Source: an uncultured Streptococcus sp. (lineage in GTDB: Bacteria > Bacillota > Bacilli > Lactobacillales > Streptococcaceae). From it: 39,878 bases of DNA. Under the pieces are notes generated by a model that was given only the letters and a program-made list of their open reading frames with translations, made no database searches and was not told the origin of the DNA. The position numbers were made by a program, and so were the translations under genes. The stretch spans positions 1 to 39,878 of the forward strand of contig CAKPVT010000013.1 of assembly GCA_934196125.1 (NCBI GenBank). The letters run 5' to 3'. This document shows, one piece after another, positions 1-8,206 of this stretch (its first letter is position 1; each line of letters begins with the position of its first letter).

Positions 1-1631
1 TAGCTATATACAACGGAATATACACCGGGGCGACTAGTATCTACTGTTCCCGATACTGCGATTTTAGAAAAGTCTAGTGGATTCCCTTCATGGTCTAGTG
101 CCGAATCAAAATTATCTATAGGATTCCAGTTATCTCCCGCATATATTGTCGAATTATGAGCGGTTATAGTAGCTTTACTCAAAATATAAGGTTGAGTGTA
201 AGTTCCCGAAAATGAAGTATTACCATCTTGAATGTTCCAAGTAGATGACAATCCCCCTCTTTCTGAAACTTGATTCCCTCCAGACCACTCCATTTTTCCT
301 GAATTATAAACACCTGTCCATGTATCATTATTCTGAGGTGAAAGTGAAACTAAACCATTATAACTCTTTATTGGTGATTCTATCGAAATAGAATAAGGTT
401 TTCTATTATGAACATATACCTCTGGCAAAACAACAAGTTGTCCAGATGCAGAAATTGTAGCTGTAAGCTGAGCTAAAGAACTGATATCAGAAATTTGATT
501 ATCACTTAAATATAGACCAGTCAAACTTGTCAGATTTTGAAGAGGGGTGATATCAGAAATTTGATTGCCACTTAAATATAGATAAGTCAAACTTGTCAGA
601 TTTTGAAGAGGGGTGATATCAGAAATTTGATTACGACTTAAAGCTAGACTAGTCAAACTTGTCAGATTTTGAAGAAGGGTAATATCAGAAATTTGATTGA
701 AACCTAAATCTAGACCAGTCAAACTTGTCAGATTTTGAAGAGGGGTAATATCAGAAATTTGATTGAAACATAAATTTAGACCAGTCAAACTTGTCAGATT
801 TTGAAGAAGGGTAATATCAGAAATTTGATTGAAACTTAAATCTAGACCAGTCAAACTTGTCAGATTTTGAAGAGGGGTAATATCAGAAATTTGATTATTA
901 CTTAAACCTAGACGAGTCAAACTTGTCAGATTTTGAAGAGGGGTAATATCAGAAATTTGATTATCAATTAAACCTAGACTAGTCAAACTTGTCAGATTTT
1001 GAAGAGGGGTGATATCAGAAATTTGATTATCACTTAAATATAGACCAGTCAAACTTGTCAGATTTTGAAGAGGGGTGATATCAGAAATTTGACTACCATA
1101 TAACCGTATGTCCGTTACATTGCTAGCATACTCCAAGCCTGTTATGTTAGAAATACCTTTTTCGTTAATGTCCAATCTTTTAAGACTCAACATATCCTTC
1201 TTAGTTATATTTGGTACACTAATACCTAGCTTTTCAGATACAGCGGTTTGAAGTTTCTTATCAGGCATCCAAGTGTCAATAGGCTCTAAACTTTCCTTGC
1301 TACTAACGTCTGTTGCACTATCAGATTCAGCCTCTTTCATTTGACCATCGTCATCAAGTTTACTTTTATCTGACATTTCACCGCCATGAGTCGGCCCTGC
1401 TCCCTCAATATTCTCAGTTTGTGTTTGGCTATTGCCTTGTGTTGTTGAATCTTGACCAATATTTTCAGAAGCTTCAGGCGAGTCTATAGAAACAGATTTA
1501 TTTGAATCTGTTGTTTTTTGAACTTGTTGCGGTGATGTGTCTTGTTCTTGTGCAACGGCTGTCAATGGAGCTAATACCGTATGCGACAGTAACAGTGTCA
1601 CCACAAATGCAGATGAAAATTTTGAAGACAT
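1..1631 (-). CDS. Secreted leucine-rich-repeat (internalin-like) surface protein, 3' end beyond window
   Basis: The reading frame is open from ATG at 1631 to the window edge (543 residues seen), so the C-terminus and any cell-wall anchor are outside. Residues 1-27 form a signal peptide (hydrophobic core, then AVAQ/EQ). Residues 28-120 are a Ser/Thr/Asp/Gln-rich linker. About 122-175 resemble an LRR cap (IDTWMPDKKLQ...LEYASNVTDI). Residues 175-385 hold ten 22-residue LRRs with the repeat NQISDITPLQNLTSLTGL. After the array come an Ig-like segment (about 385-450) and the start of a second one (about 480-543, ending DTSRPGVYSVVYS). This is the layout of internalin-type adhesins; adhesion is inferred from the family. 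A GAAGGGA ribosome site lies 9 bases before ATG. Transcription is from the poly-G promoter at 1690-1718. Confidence 0.88.
   Translation of the reverse strand, partial: MSSKFSSAFVVTLLLSHTVLAPLTAVAQEQDTSPQQVQKTTDSNKSVSIDSPEASENIGQDSTTQGNSQTQTENIEGAGPTHGGEMSDKSKLDDDGQMKEAESDSATDVSSKESLEPIDTWMPDKKLQTAVSEKLGISVPNITKKDMLSLKRLDINEKGISNITGLEYASNVTDIRLYGSQISDITPLQNLTSLTGLYLSDNQISDITPLQNLTSLTSLGLIDNQISDITPLQNLTSLTRLGLSNNQISDITPLQNLTSLTGLDLSFNQISDITLLQNLTSLTGLNLCFNQISDITPLQNLTSLTGLDLGFNQISDITLLQNLTSLTSLALSRNQISDITPLQNLTSLTYLYLSGNQISDITPLQNLTSLTGLYLSDNQISDISSLAQLTATISASGQLVVLPEVYVHNRKPYSISIESPIKSYNGLVSLSPQNNDTWTGVYNSGKMEWSGGNQVSERGGLSSTWNIQDGNTSFSGTYTQPYILSKATITAHNSTIYAGDNWNPIDNFDSALDHEGNPLDFSKIAVSGTVDTSRPGVYSVVYS
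483..1098 (-). repeat. Ten tandem 66-bp LRR-coding repeats
   Basis: The string gatatcag (or aatatcag) recurs with an exact 66-bp period at 483, 549, 615 and so on to 1077. Units are almost identical at DNA level, including silent positions; variation is concentrated in the bases coding for the exposed LRR residues. Each unit encodes one 22-residue LRR. Such identity favours recombination or slippage that changes repeat number in steps of 22 residues. Confidence 0.93.
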
Positions 1632-1689
1632 CTAATTTTTTCCCTTCATATTAATATATACATTATAATACATCATAAAATGCATTATA

Positions 1690-1718
1690 ATTATATTATA
1701 CCCCCCCCGAAAAGTCAA
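1690..1718 (-). promoter_or_regulatory. LRR-protein promoter with poly-G spacer
   Basis: On the minus strand, TTGACT (1718-1713) and TATAAT (1695-1690) are separated by exactly 17 bases. Eight consecutive G (1708-1701) lie inside that spacer. A second TATAAT overlaps at 1700-1695 but would give only a 12-base spacer. Expected start is near 1683, leaving a leader of about 50 bases. Loss or gain of G residues would move the spacer away from the optimum. Confidence 0.8.
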
Positions 1719-1820
1719 GTATATCAACCTTTTTTTCATAAATAAACGTTTTTTTGTCATAAATAACAGCTTTTTTATATGTGGTCGATAAAGAGAGCAG
1801 CGTCTTCAATGATGCCATTC

Positions 1821-1886
1821 TCAATTCATGAGAATAGCGTCAGCAAGATTGAGCTCCAAACTCAACTGATTGGTGTTATACTCTTT
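1821..1886 (-). pseudogene. Possible transposase 5' remnant
   Basis: A minus-strand frame starting near 1886 reads MTMYKEYNTNQLSLELNLAD and stops after about 25 codons. The YKEYNTNQLSL pattern recalls the first residues of IS1182-type transposases, from memory only. Nothing downstream continues it. With the ISL3-like end at 2028-2050 it suggests an old insertion-sequence scrap zone. The rest of 1720-2060 holds T-rich tracts and a terminator but no gene I can support. Confidence 0.25.
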
Positions 1887-1937
1887 ATACATCGTCATGA
1901 CTTTCTAGTTGTTTTTTTATGATATAAACCATGACAT

Positions 1938-1979
1938 CGAAAAACGAGTAGCTCCAACTGCGGAAATACTCGTTTTTTT
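1938..1979. terminator. Bidirectional terminator
   Basis: Inverted repeat AAAAACGAGTA / TACTCGTTTTTTT with a 16-base loop. It has a T run on either strand, so it can end epuA-side transcription on the minus strand or plus-strand read-through. Confidence 0.7.
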
Positions 1980-2027
1980 GTATGCTGAAGCTAGTTTTTG
2001 CCCAGCCTCTAGAGCTTAACTTTGCCA

Positions 2028-2050
2028 CCCACTAAAGTTGACAAAGAGCC
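2028..2050. mobile_element. ISL3-type terminal inverted repeat relic
   Basis: Minus-strand GGCTCTTTGTCAACTTTAGT followed by GGG resembles the terminal repeat of streptococcal ISL3-family elements (IS1193/IS1167 type, from memory). No transposase body accompanies it, so it is read as a solo end left by decay or deletion. It sits 11 bases beyond the epuA stop, where many streptococci have endA. Confidence 0.4.
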
Positions 2051-2061
2051 AATAAACCTTA

Positions 2062-2250
2062 TTAATTTCCAGTAAATTTTCCAATAATCGATTGCCATTT
2101 ATCCAAAGATAAAATCGCAAATGGATTTTTGCCTTCACCAATGATGCCATAGCCAATCATCAAACCAATTGCCAAAAATAAACAACACAAAAGAGCAATT
2201 ACCAGAATTAAAACGAGTTGTTTGGTTACATATTTCCAGCCACTTGTCAT
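2062..2250 (-). CDS. epuA: EpuA / RpoB-accessory small membrane protein
   Basis: A 62-residue protein with one long hydrophobic helix (residues about 10-36, LVLILVIALLCCLFLAIGLMIGYGI) and a short extracytoplasmic tail ending DKWQSIIGKFTGN. It matches the small streptococcal proteins annotated EpuA or DNA-directed RNA polymerase subunit beta (PF11772). These typically follow murA and precede the nuclease gene endA. Here it starts two bases after the murA stop, so it is the last gene of the DUF1146-murA-epuA unit. No endA follows; insertion-sequence debris and an LRR gene do. The molecular function is not firmly established. Confidence 0.85.
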   Translation of the reverse strand: MTSGWKYVTKQLVLILVIALLCCLFLAIGLMIGYGIIGEGKNPFAILSLDKWQSIIGKFTGN

Positions 2251-2252
2251 TT

Positions 2253-3539
2253 TTAAGCCTCACTTACGCGTTTAATATTTGCACCGAGTTTAGCCAATTT
2301 TTCATGGAATTTATAATACCCACGGTCAAGGTGAACCAATTTTCCGACAGTCGTTGTTCCTTTAGCAACCATTCCTGTCAAAATCAGAGCTGCACTCGCA
2401 CGAAGGTCCATTGACATCACAGGTGCTCCTTGGAGTTCTTTACCACCGTGAATCATAGCCGTATCTCGCAAAATTTCCGATTGCAAGCCCATACGGCGCA
2501 TTTCTTCCAAATGTTGGAAACGATTCTCAAAAACAGTTTCAATCATCGTTGATTCGCCATCTACGACTGCCATCAAGGCTGTAAACTGTGCTTGCATATC
2601 CGTTGGAAAACCAGGGTGTGGAAGTGTTTTAACCGTTACAGGTCGCAATGTTGACGTATCAGCAATCACACGAATACCATCTTCCTCATCAACAACAGTA
2701 ACCCCCATTTCAATCAATTTTGAAATCAATGGACGGTTATGTTCCCAGATAGCATCTTTGATAAGAACATTTCCTGATGTTATGGCTGCTGCCACCATAA
2801 AAGTACCAGCCTCAATACGGTCTTGAACCACATCATGTTCTGCCCCATGAAGGCTATCCACACCAGTAATAGTCAAAGTTTCTGTACCAGCACCTCTAAC
2901 ATTAGCTCCCATTTTATTGAGTAGCATTGCCAAATCAACGATTTCTGGCTCACGTGCCACATTTTCAATAATCGTAACACCATCTGCTAAAGTCGCCGCC
3001 ATCATCAAGTTTTGCGTTGCCCCAACAGACGGAAAATCCATGTAGATAGTTGTCCCTTTGAGCTTACCATCAACAGTTGCCGTAATATCACCACCAGATT
3101 GCGTAATCTTAGCTCCCATTGCCTCCAAACCTTTAAGGTGAAGGTCAATTGGGCGGCTACCAATCGTGCAACCACCAGGCATTGAAACCTTAGCGTGTCC
3201 ATTACGTGCTAAAATTGGTCCTAAAACAACGATTGAAGCACGCATCTTACTAACATACTCGTAAGGAGCAATATCCAAAATATCACCAGAAGCATCCACT
3301 TCGATTTTATTGTTAGCTTCGTCAAAATCAACTTGAATATTCAACCCACGGACAACATTATTCATCGTAAAAACATCTGAAAGGATTGGAACATTGGTTA
3401 AAATTGTCTTTCCTTCCTCAGGTAAAATTGTTGCAGCCAAGAGTGGAAGAACAGCATTTTTAGCTCCTTCAATCACTACTTCTCCTTGCAAACATGTATT
3501 ACCACCTTCAATAATAATTTTATCCAAAATGAACTCCAT
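2253..3539 (-). CDS. murA: UDP-N-acetylglucosamine 1-carboxyvinyltransferase (MurA, copy 1)
   Basis: Cytosolic enzyme of the first committed peptidoglycan step: transfers enolpyruvate from PEP to UDP-GlcNAc and is the fosfomycin target. It has 428 residues with the EPSP-synthase-like double fold. Visible motifs are the N-terminal EGAKNAV loop (Lys27), the catalytic Cys124 in PGGCTIGSRPIDLHL, and PGFPTDMQAQ. It follows the DUF1146 gene and precedes epuA, an arrangement that marks this paralogue in streptococci; a second paralogue is at 33171-34430. No Shine-Dalgarno sequence precedes ATG. Instead TATAAT ends exactly six bases upstream (3551-3546), predicting a leaderless mRNA, with a further extended -10 at 3566-3561. 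Confidence 0.97.
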   Translation of the reverse strand: MEFILDKIIIEGGNTCLQGEVVIEGAKNAVLPLLAATILPEEGKTILTNVPILSDVFTMNNVVRGLNIQVDFDEANNKIEVDASGDILDIAPYEYVSKMRASIVVLGPILARNGHAKVSMPGGCTIGSRPIDLHLKGLEAMGAKITQSGGDITATVDGKLKGTTIYMDFPSVGATQNLMMAATLADGVTIIENVAREPEIVDLAMLLNKMGANVRGAGTETLTITGVDSLHGAEHDVVQDRIEAGTFMVAAAITSGNVLIKDAIWEHNRPLISKLIEMGVTVVDEEDGIRVIADTSTLRPVTVKTLPHPGFPTDMQAQFTALMAVVDGESTMIETVFENRFQHLEEMRRMGLQSEILRDTAMIHGGKELQGAPVMSMDLRASAALILTGMVAKGTTTVGKLVHLDRGYYKFHEKLAKLGANIKRVSEA

Positions 3540-3545
3540 TCTTAT

Positions 3546-3551
3546 ATTATA
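3546..3551 (-). promoter_or_regulatory. murA leaderless -10 box
   Basis: TATAAT, then ATAAGA, then the murA ATG. With the usual seven-base offset, +1 falls on the A of ATG (3539). No good -35 is seen at 16-18 bases. A second TATAAT with extended TGA (3566-3561) would give a leader of about 15 bases, also without a ribosome site. Confidence 0.55.
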
Positions 3552-3589
3552 ATACCTAAAATTATATCATAGTTTACAAATTATTGCTT

Positions 3590-3826
3590 TTATTGAAAAA
3601 CCAAGAAAAGAGTTTGACTCATTGTAATGATTTCTAGGAAAAAATGACTGACGAGATAACCAATAGCAATGCTTAAAAACAAGATAAATACTTTTAGTCG
3701 TCCAACGTTTTCCGCTGAATTTTTAATGATTTTAGACCAATCAAACAACTGACGAAGCAATTGATGTGTCATCGCAATGAACATCAAATGACACAAAATG
3801 GTCACAGTACTATTTAAAATTTCCAT
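3590..3826 (-). CDS. DUF1146 family small membrane protein (YwzB-like)
   Basis: 78 residues with two hydrophobic segments (about 5-25 and 45-70) and a basic loop (QLFDWSKIIKN). It lies between atpC and murA, the conserved position of the DUF1146/YwzB family in Bacilli; function unknown. The start is placed at MEILNSTV because the upstream extension reads through the atpC terminator. TATAAT ends six bases before this ATG with TTGTTG 17 bases further up, so the transcript probably starts at the start codon. Confidence 0.8.
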   Translation of the reverse strand: MEILNSTVTILCHLMFIAMTHQLLRQLFDWSKIIKNSAENVGRLKVFILFLSIAIGYLVSHFFLEIITMSQTLFLVFQ

Positions 3827-3832
3827 AACCTT

Positions 3833-3861
3833 ATTATAGCAAATTTTGCTTCTCACAACAA
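3833..3861 (-). promoter_or_regulatory. Promoter of DUF1146-murA-epuA, leaderless
   Basis: -35 TTGTTG (3861-3856), 17-base spacer, -10 TATAAT (3838-3833), then AAGGTT and ATG at 3826. Predicted +1 coincides with the start codon. The AAGG lies only two bases from ATG, too close to serve as a ribosome site. Confidence 0.65.
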
Positions 3862-3886
3862 AAAAAGCCAGCAAAGCTGACTTTTT
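3861..3886 (-). terminator. atp operon terminator
   Basis: Just after the atpC stop: AAAAAGTCAGC, loop TTT, GCTGGC, then seven T. Stem with one G-T pair and a strong U tract on the minus strand. It separates the atp operon from the murA unit. Confidence 0.88.
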
Positions 3887-3890
3887 AGGA

Positions 3891-4307
3891 TTATTTATTA
3901 CCAACACTGATACGGTTCAAAGCACGACGAAGCGCAACTTGTGCACGGCGTACTTCGTCAATATCGTGAGTACTTTGAGCTTGTTCCAATTTGCGTTCTG
4001 CGCGAATCTTAGCACGTTCTGCACGGCTAACATCAATATCGCGTTCACGTTCTGCAGAGTCTGCAACAATTGTCACAAGATTGTCTTTCACTTCAATAAT
4101 ACCACCGTTGATAGCCACCCAATCCACGTGATTATCATCATCAATACGACGAATTTTCATTTCGTGGACAGTAAGCGGAGAAATGAGGTTAATGTGTTCT
4201 GGCAAAATCCCCATTTCACCATCTGGTGTTTTTACTGAAATAAAATTAGCGTGGTGATCATAGCGGATACCATCTGGTGTTACTACCTGAACAGTCATAT
4301 ATGTCAT
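3891..4307 (-). CDS. atpC: F0F1 ATP synthase epsilon subunit
   Basis: 138 residues, usual length for a bacterial epsilon subunit. The N-terminal beta-sandwich (VQVVTPDGIRYDHHANFISV...GEMGILPEHINLISPL) is followed by a helical C-terminal hairpin (ERERDIDVSRAERAKIRAERKLEQAQ). Epsilon forms part of the central stalk and regulates ATP hydrolysis. It is the last gene of the operon, 12 bases after atpD, with GAGGTGAT ahead of ATG at 4307. A second ATG three codons in (MTVQ) is possible but less well spaced. Confidence 0.97.
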   Translation of the reverse strand: MTYMTVQVVTPDGIRYDHHANFISVKTPDGEMGILPEHINLISPLTVHEMKIRRIDDDNHVDWVAINGGIIEVKDNLVTIVADSAERERDIDVSRAERAKIRAERKLEQAQSTHDIDEVRRAQVALRRALNRISVGNK

Positions 4308-4319
4308 GGTATCACCTCA

Positions 4320-5726
4320 TTAGTAATTCATTTTCTTAGCTTTTTCAACTACATCCTCGATTGGACCTACGTTACGGAAAGCATCTTCTGGAAGATCATC
4401 GTATTTACCTTCCAAAATTTCTTTGAAGCCACGAACAGTTTCAGCAACTGGTACATATGAACCAGGCATACCTGTAAATTGTTCAGCAACGTTGAAGTTT
4501 TGTGACAAGAAGAATTGGATACGACGTGCACGTCCAACCAATGTTTTTTCATCGTCAGACAATTCATCCATACCAAGGATTGCAATGATATCTTGCAATT
4601 CACGGTAACGTTGAAGGACACGTTGTACTTCTGTTGCCACTTCATAGTGTTCTTGACCAACAATTTCTGGTGCAAGGGCACGTGAGCTTGAAGCAAGAGG
4701 GTCAACGGCTGGGTAGATCCCCATTTGAGTCAACTTACGTTCAAGGTTAGTTGTTGAATCCAAGTGAGCGAATGCTGTTGCTGGCGCTGGGTCAGTGTAG
4801 TCATCGGCTGGTACATAGATGGCTTGGATTGATGTAACAGAACCTTTTTTAGTTGATGTGATACGTTCTTGCAATTGACCCATTTCAGTTGCCAATGTAG
4901 GTTGGTAACCAACGGCTGACGGCATACGACCAAGAAGGGCTGATACTTCAGAACCTGCTTGAGTGAAACGGAAGATGTTATCAATGAAGAGAAGCACGTC
5001 TTGTCCTTCAACATCACGGAAATATTCAGCGATAGTCAAACCAGTAAGGGCAACACGCATACGTGCTCCAGGTGGTTCATTCATTTGACCAAAGACCATG
5101 GCTGTTTTTTCGATAACGCCAGATTCTTTCATTTCCCAGTAAAGGTCATTACCTTCACGTGTACGTTCCCCAACTCCAGTAAATACTGAAATACCACCGT
5201 GTTCTTGGGCAATGTTATGAATCAATTCTTGGATAAGAACGGTTTTACCAACACCGGCACCACCGAAAAGTCCAACTTTACCACCTTTTAGGTAAGGGGC
5301 AAGAAGGTCAATAACTTTGATACCTGTTTCAAGGATTTCTGATGATGTTGATAATTCATCAAAAGCTGGTGCTTTTTTGTGGATTGGTTCACGTGGTGCG
5401 TCTTCAGCAAATGGTTCATCAAGGTCAATAGTATCCCCAAGAACATTGAACACACGACCCAAAGTTTCTTTACCAACTGGCACACTAATCGCACGACCAG
5501 TATCAAAAACTTCTAATCCACGTGTAAGCCCATCAGTTGATTCCATAGCGATAGTACGTACAAGACCGTCACCAAGTTCAAGAGCAACTTCGAGAACGAT
5601 TTTTTGAGATTTATCGCCATCTTTATAAACAATCAATGCATTATTAATCTCAGGTAATTTTTCCCCAGCTGCAAACGCAACGTCAACAACTGGACCAACA
5701 ACCTGAGCAATTTTGCCTGAGCTCAT
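4320..5726 (-). CDS. atpD: F0F1 ATP synthase beta subunit
   Basis: Catalytic F1 subunit, 468 residues. Walker A is GGAGVGKT at 155-162. The catalytic glutamate region is GERTREG at about 187. Other family signatures are ALLGRMPSAVGYQPTLATEM and FLSQNFNVAEQFTG. In fermentative streptococci the complex mainly hydrolyses ATP to pump protons out and hold cytoplasmic pH. It lies between atpG and atpC; an AAAAGGAG ribosome site precedes ATG. Highly conserved, no anomalies seen. Confidence 0.99.
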   Translation of the reverse strand: MSSGKIAQVVGPVVDVAFAAGEKLPEINNALIVYKDGDKSQKIVLEVALELGDGLVRTIAMESTDGLTRGLEVFDTGRAISVPVGKETLGRVFNVLGDTIDLDEPFAEDAPREPIHKKAPAFDELSTSSEILETGIKVIDLLAPYLKGGKVGLFGGAGVGKTVLIQELIHNIAQEHGGISVFTGVGERTREGNDLYWEMKESGVIEKTAMVFGQMNEPPGARMRVALTGLTIAEYFRDVEGQDVLLFIDNIFRFTQAGSEVSALLGRMPSAVGYQPTLATEMGQLQERITSTKKGSVTSIQAIYVPADDYTDPAPATAFAHLDSTTNLERKLTQMGIYPAVDPLASSSRALAPEIVGQEHYEVATEVQRVLQRYRELQDIIAILGMDELSDDEKTLVGRARRIQFFLSQNFNVAEQFTGMPGSYVPVAETVRGFKEILEGKYDDLPEDAFRNVGPIEDVVEKAKKMNY

Positions 5727-5792
5727 GTTTTTCTCCTTTTAGATTTTTTAGGAATTCAATCCTGTTTTCGTGAGCGAATTAAATACTCACTT

Positions 5793-6671
5793 TTATTCTA
5801 GTGCGTTAGCACCTGCTACAATTTCAATAATTTCATTTGTGATGGTTGCTTGACGAGCACGGTTATATTGTGTCGTTAAGTCAGCGATAATGTTTTTAGC
5901 ATTATCAGTCGCTGTCTGCATAGCTGTCATACCAGCTGCATGTTCAGCGGTTTTCGCATCAACAATGGCACCATAAATGAGACTTTCAGTATATTGTGGT
6001 AAGAGTTGTTCCAAAATCAATTCACGACTTGGTTCTAACTCAAAACCAGTTGTCCCTTCTTCTGCCGCTTCATCAGCATCTAATTCTGCAATTGGAAGCA
6101 TTTGTTGGACACGAACTTGACTTGTCAAGCTGTTCACATGGTGATTGTAACATACATATAATTCATCAAACAATTCGTTTTTATACATTTCAACAGATTT
6201 TGAAATGATATTGCTGACTTGTTCAAATGATGGCTGATCTTCCAAACCACGCAATTCAAATACAACATTCATACCACGTGCTTTAAAGAAATCTGCTCCG
6301 ATACCACCGATGGTAATAATAGCATAATTATCATCTTCAGCATGATATTCTTGAATAAGATCCATCATAGCTTTCAAGATTTTAGAATTATACCCACCAA
6401 CAAGTCCTTTATCAGATGTAATCACAATGTAACCTGTCTTTTTAACTGGACGTGCGGCTAACATTGGATTTTTTGAACCATTAATAAGTTCTGATTTCAA
6501 TAAATCCGTAGTAATTTGGCGAATTTTTGAAGCGTAGATTTGGAAATCTTGTGCTGCTTGCTCAGATTTAGTCAATTTTGCAGCTGATACCATTTGCATG
6601 GCACCAGTGATATGACTTGTTTTCTGAGTTGAAATAATTTTCCCTTTGATTTCACTAAGAGAGCCTGCCAT
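5793..6671 (-). CDS. atpG: F0F1 ATP synthase gamma subunit
   Basis: 292 residues, the rotating central stalk. The N-terminal helix (MAGSLSEIKGKIISTQKTSHIT) and the C-terminal helix (MTAMQTATDNAKNIIADLTTQYNRARQA...TNEIIEIVAGANAL) form the coiled coil inside the alpha3beta3 ring. The Rossmann-like middle includes ITSDKGLVGGYNSKIL. It starts 14 bases after atpA with a GAGGGAG ribosome site. A 66-base gap separates it from atpD. Confidence 0.98.
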   Translation of the reverse strand: MAGSLSEIKGKIISTQKTSHITGAMQMVSAAKLTKSEQAAQDFQIYASKIRQITTDLLKSELINGSKNPMLAARPVKKTGYIVITSDKGLVGGYNSKILKAMMDLIQEYHAEDDNYAIITIGGIGADFFKARGMNVVFELRGLEDQPSFEQVSNIISKSVEMYKNELFDELYVCYNHHVNSLTSQVRVQQMLPIAELDADEAAEEGTTGFELEPSRELILEQLLPQYTESLIYGAIVDAKTAEHAAGMTAMQTATDNAKNIIADLTTQYNRARQATITNEIIEIVAGANALE

Positions 6672-6685
6672 ATGCTACCTCCCTC

Positions 6686-8191
6686 TTATTTGAATTCTGA
6701 CTGTTCTTTAAAAGCTTTAATAGCTGCATCTAAGACAGATTCTTCTGGTAAATCTTTGGTTGTACGGATAGTTTCAAAGATTGATTCGTAATGTGCATCA
6801 AAGTAATCATACAAAGCTTCTTCAAATGCTAAAATGTCATTAACTGGCACATCATCCAAGAAACCATGAGTAAGTGCATAAAGAATCACAACTTGTTTTT
6901 CAACAGGAAGTGGTTTGTGAACAGGTTGTTTAAGCACTTCAACTGTACGACGTCCACGATTAAGTTTAGCTTGTGTTGCGGCATCCAAATCAGAACCGAA
7001 TTGTGTAAAGGCTTCAAGTTCACGGTAAGAAGCCAAGTCAAGACGAAGGGTACCAGCAACTTTCTTCATTGCTTTGATTTGTGCTGAACCACCAACACGT
7101 GATACTGAAGAACCGGCATCAATCGCAGGACGAATACCTGAGTTGAAAAGATTTTCTTGCAAGAAGATTTGTCCGTCAGTGATAGAAATCACGTTTGTTG
7201 CGATATAAGCTGAAATATCACCAGCTTGTGTTTCAATAAATGGAAGAGCTGTGATAGAACCACCACCAAGTGCATCAGAAACTTTAGCTGAACGTTCAAG
7301 TAAGCGGCTGTGAAGATAGAAAACATCACCTGGGTAAGCTTCACGTCCTGGTGGACGACGAAGAAGAAGTGATAGTTCACGATAAGCTACCGCTTGTTTT
7401 GATAAATCATCATAAACAATCAAAACGTGTTTTCCGTTATACATAAATTCTTCTGCCATTGCCACACCAGCATAAGGAGCGATGTAAAGTAATGGAGAAG
7501 GTTGTGAAGCTGAAGCTGTCACAACGATTGTATAATCAAGAGCACCGTACTTACGAAGTGTTTCAACTTGTGTACGAACAGTTGATTCTTTTTGACCAAT
7601 AGCAACATAGATACAAATCATATCTTGTCCTTTTTGGTTCAAAATTGCATCAATCGCAACAGATGTTTTACCTGTTTGACGGTCACCGATGATTAACTCA
7701 CGTTGACCACGTCCAATTGGAACCAAAGCATCAATCGCTTTAAGACCAGTTTGGAGTGGTTCAGAAACTGATTTACGTTGCATAACGCCTGGTGCAGGTG
7801 TTTCAACTGGACGAGTTGCAGTTGTCTTGATATCTCCAAGACCATCCACTGGTTGACCAAGTGGGTTTACGACACGACCAATAAGAGCTTCACCTACTGG
7901 CACTTCCATGATTTTACCAGTACGTTTAACTTCATCACCTTCACGAATTGTAGAAAAATCTCCAAGAATAATGATACCAACGTCATTAGACTCAAGGTTT
8001 TGAGCCATACCGAAGGCACCATTTGAAAATTCGAGAAGTTCTCCACTCATGGCATTATCAAGTCCACGAGCACGGGCAATACCATCACCGATATAAGTGA
8101 CTACACCAGTTTCTGTGACGTCAAAATTTGGCTGGAAGTTTTCAATTTGCTTTTTAATTAAAGCGCTAATTTCTTGTGCATTAATTGCCAA
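6686..8191 (-). CDS. atpA: F0F1 ATP synthase alpha subunit
   Basis: 501 residues. The P-loop GDRQTGKT (about 169-176) binds nucleotide at the non-catalytic site. Family signatures include SVSEPLQTGLKAIDALVPIGRGQRELIIGDR, the alpha-type PSPLLYIAPYAG, and RPAIDAGSSVSRVGGSAQ (arginine finger region). It alternates with beta in the F1 hexamer. Position in the operon is between atpH and atpG, with an AGAAAGTGGTG site in front of ATG. Confidence 0.99.
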   Translation of the reverse strand: MAINAQEISALIKKQIENFQPNFDVTETGVVTYIGDGIARARGLDNAMSGELLEFSNGAFGMAQNLESNDVGIIILGDFSTIREGDEVKRTGKIMEVPVGEALIGRVVNPLGQPVDGLGDIKTTATRPVETPAPGVMQRKSVSEPLQTGLKAIDALVPIGRGQRELIIGDRQTGKTSVAIDAILNQKGQDMICIYVAIGQKESTVRTQVETLRKYGALDYTIVVTASASQPSPLLYIAPYAGVAMAEEFMYNGKHVLIVYDDLSKQAVAYRELSLLLRRPPGREAYPGDVFYLHSRLLERSAKVSDALGGGSITALPFIETQAGDISAYIATNVISITDGQIFLQENLFNSGIRPAIDAGSSVSRVGGSAQIKAMKKVAGTLRLDLASYRELEAFTQFGSDLDAATQAKLNRGRRTVEVLKQPVHKPLPVEKQVVILYALTHGFLDDVPVNDILAFEEALYDYFDAHYESIFETIRTTKDLPEESVLDAAIKAFKEQSEFK

Positions 8192-8206
8192 AAGTCACAC
8201 CACTTT

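Noticed and set aside
483..1098. Regular 66-bp repeats as a CRISPR array
   Set aside because: The repeats are contiguous, in frame, and encode 22-residue LRRs; there are no unique spacers of constant length and no cas genes.
1720..1780. Three T7 tracts with repeated cataaata as an operator array
   Set aside because: Possibly curved DNA upstream of the LRR promoter, but AT-rich sequence of this kind is common and no clear symmetry was found.
4959..5189. Plus-strand frames inside atpD and other atp genes
   Set aside because: Shadows of highly conserved minus-strand genes; composition is unlike protein and there are no start signals.
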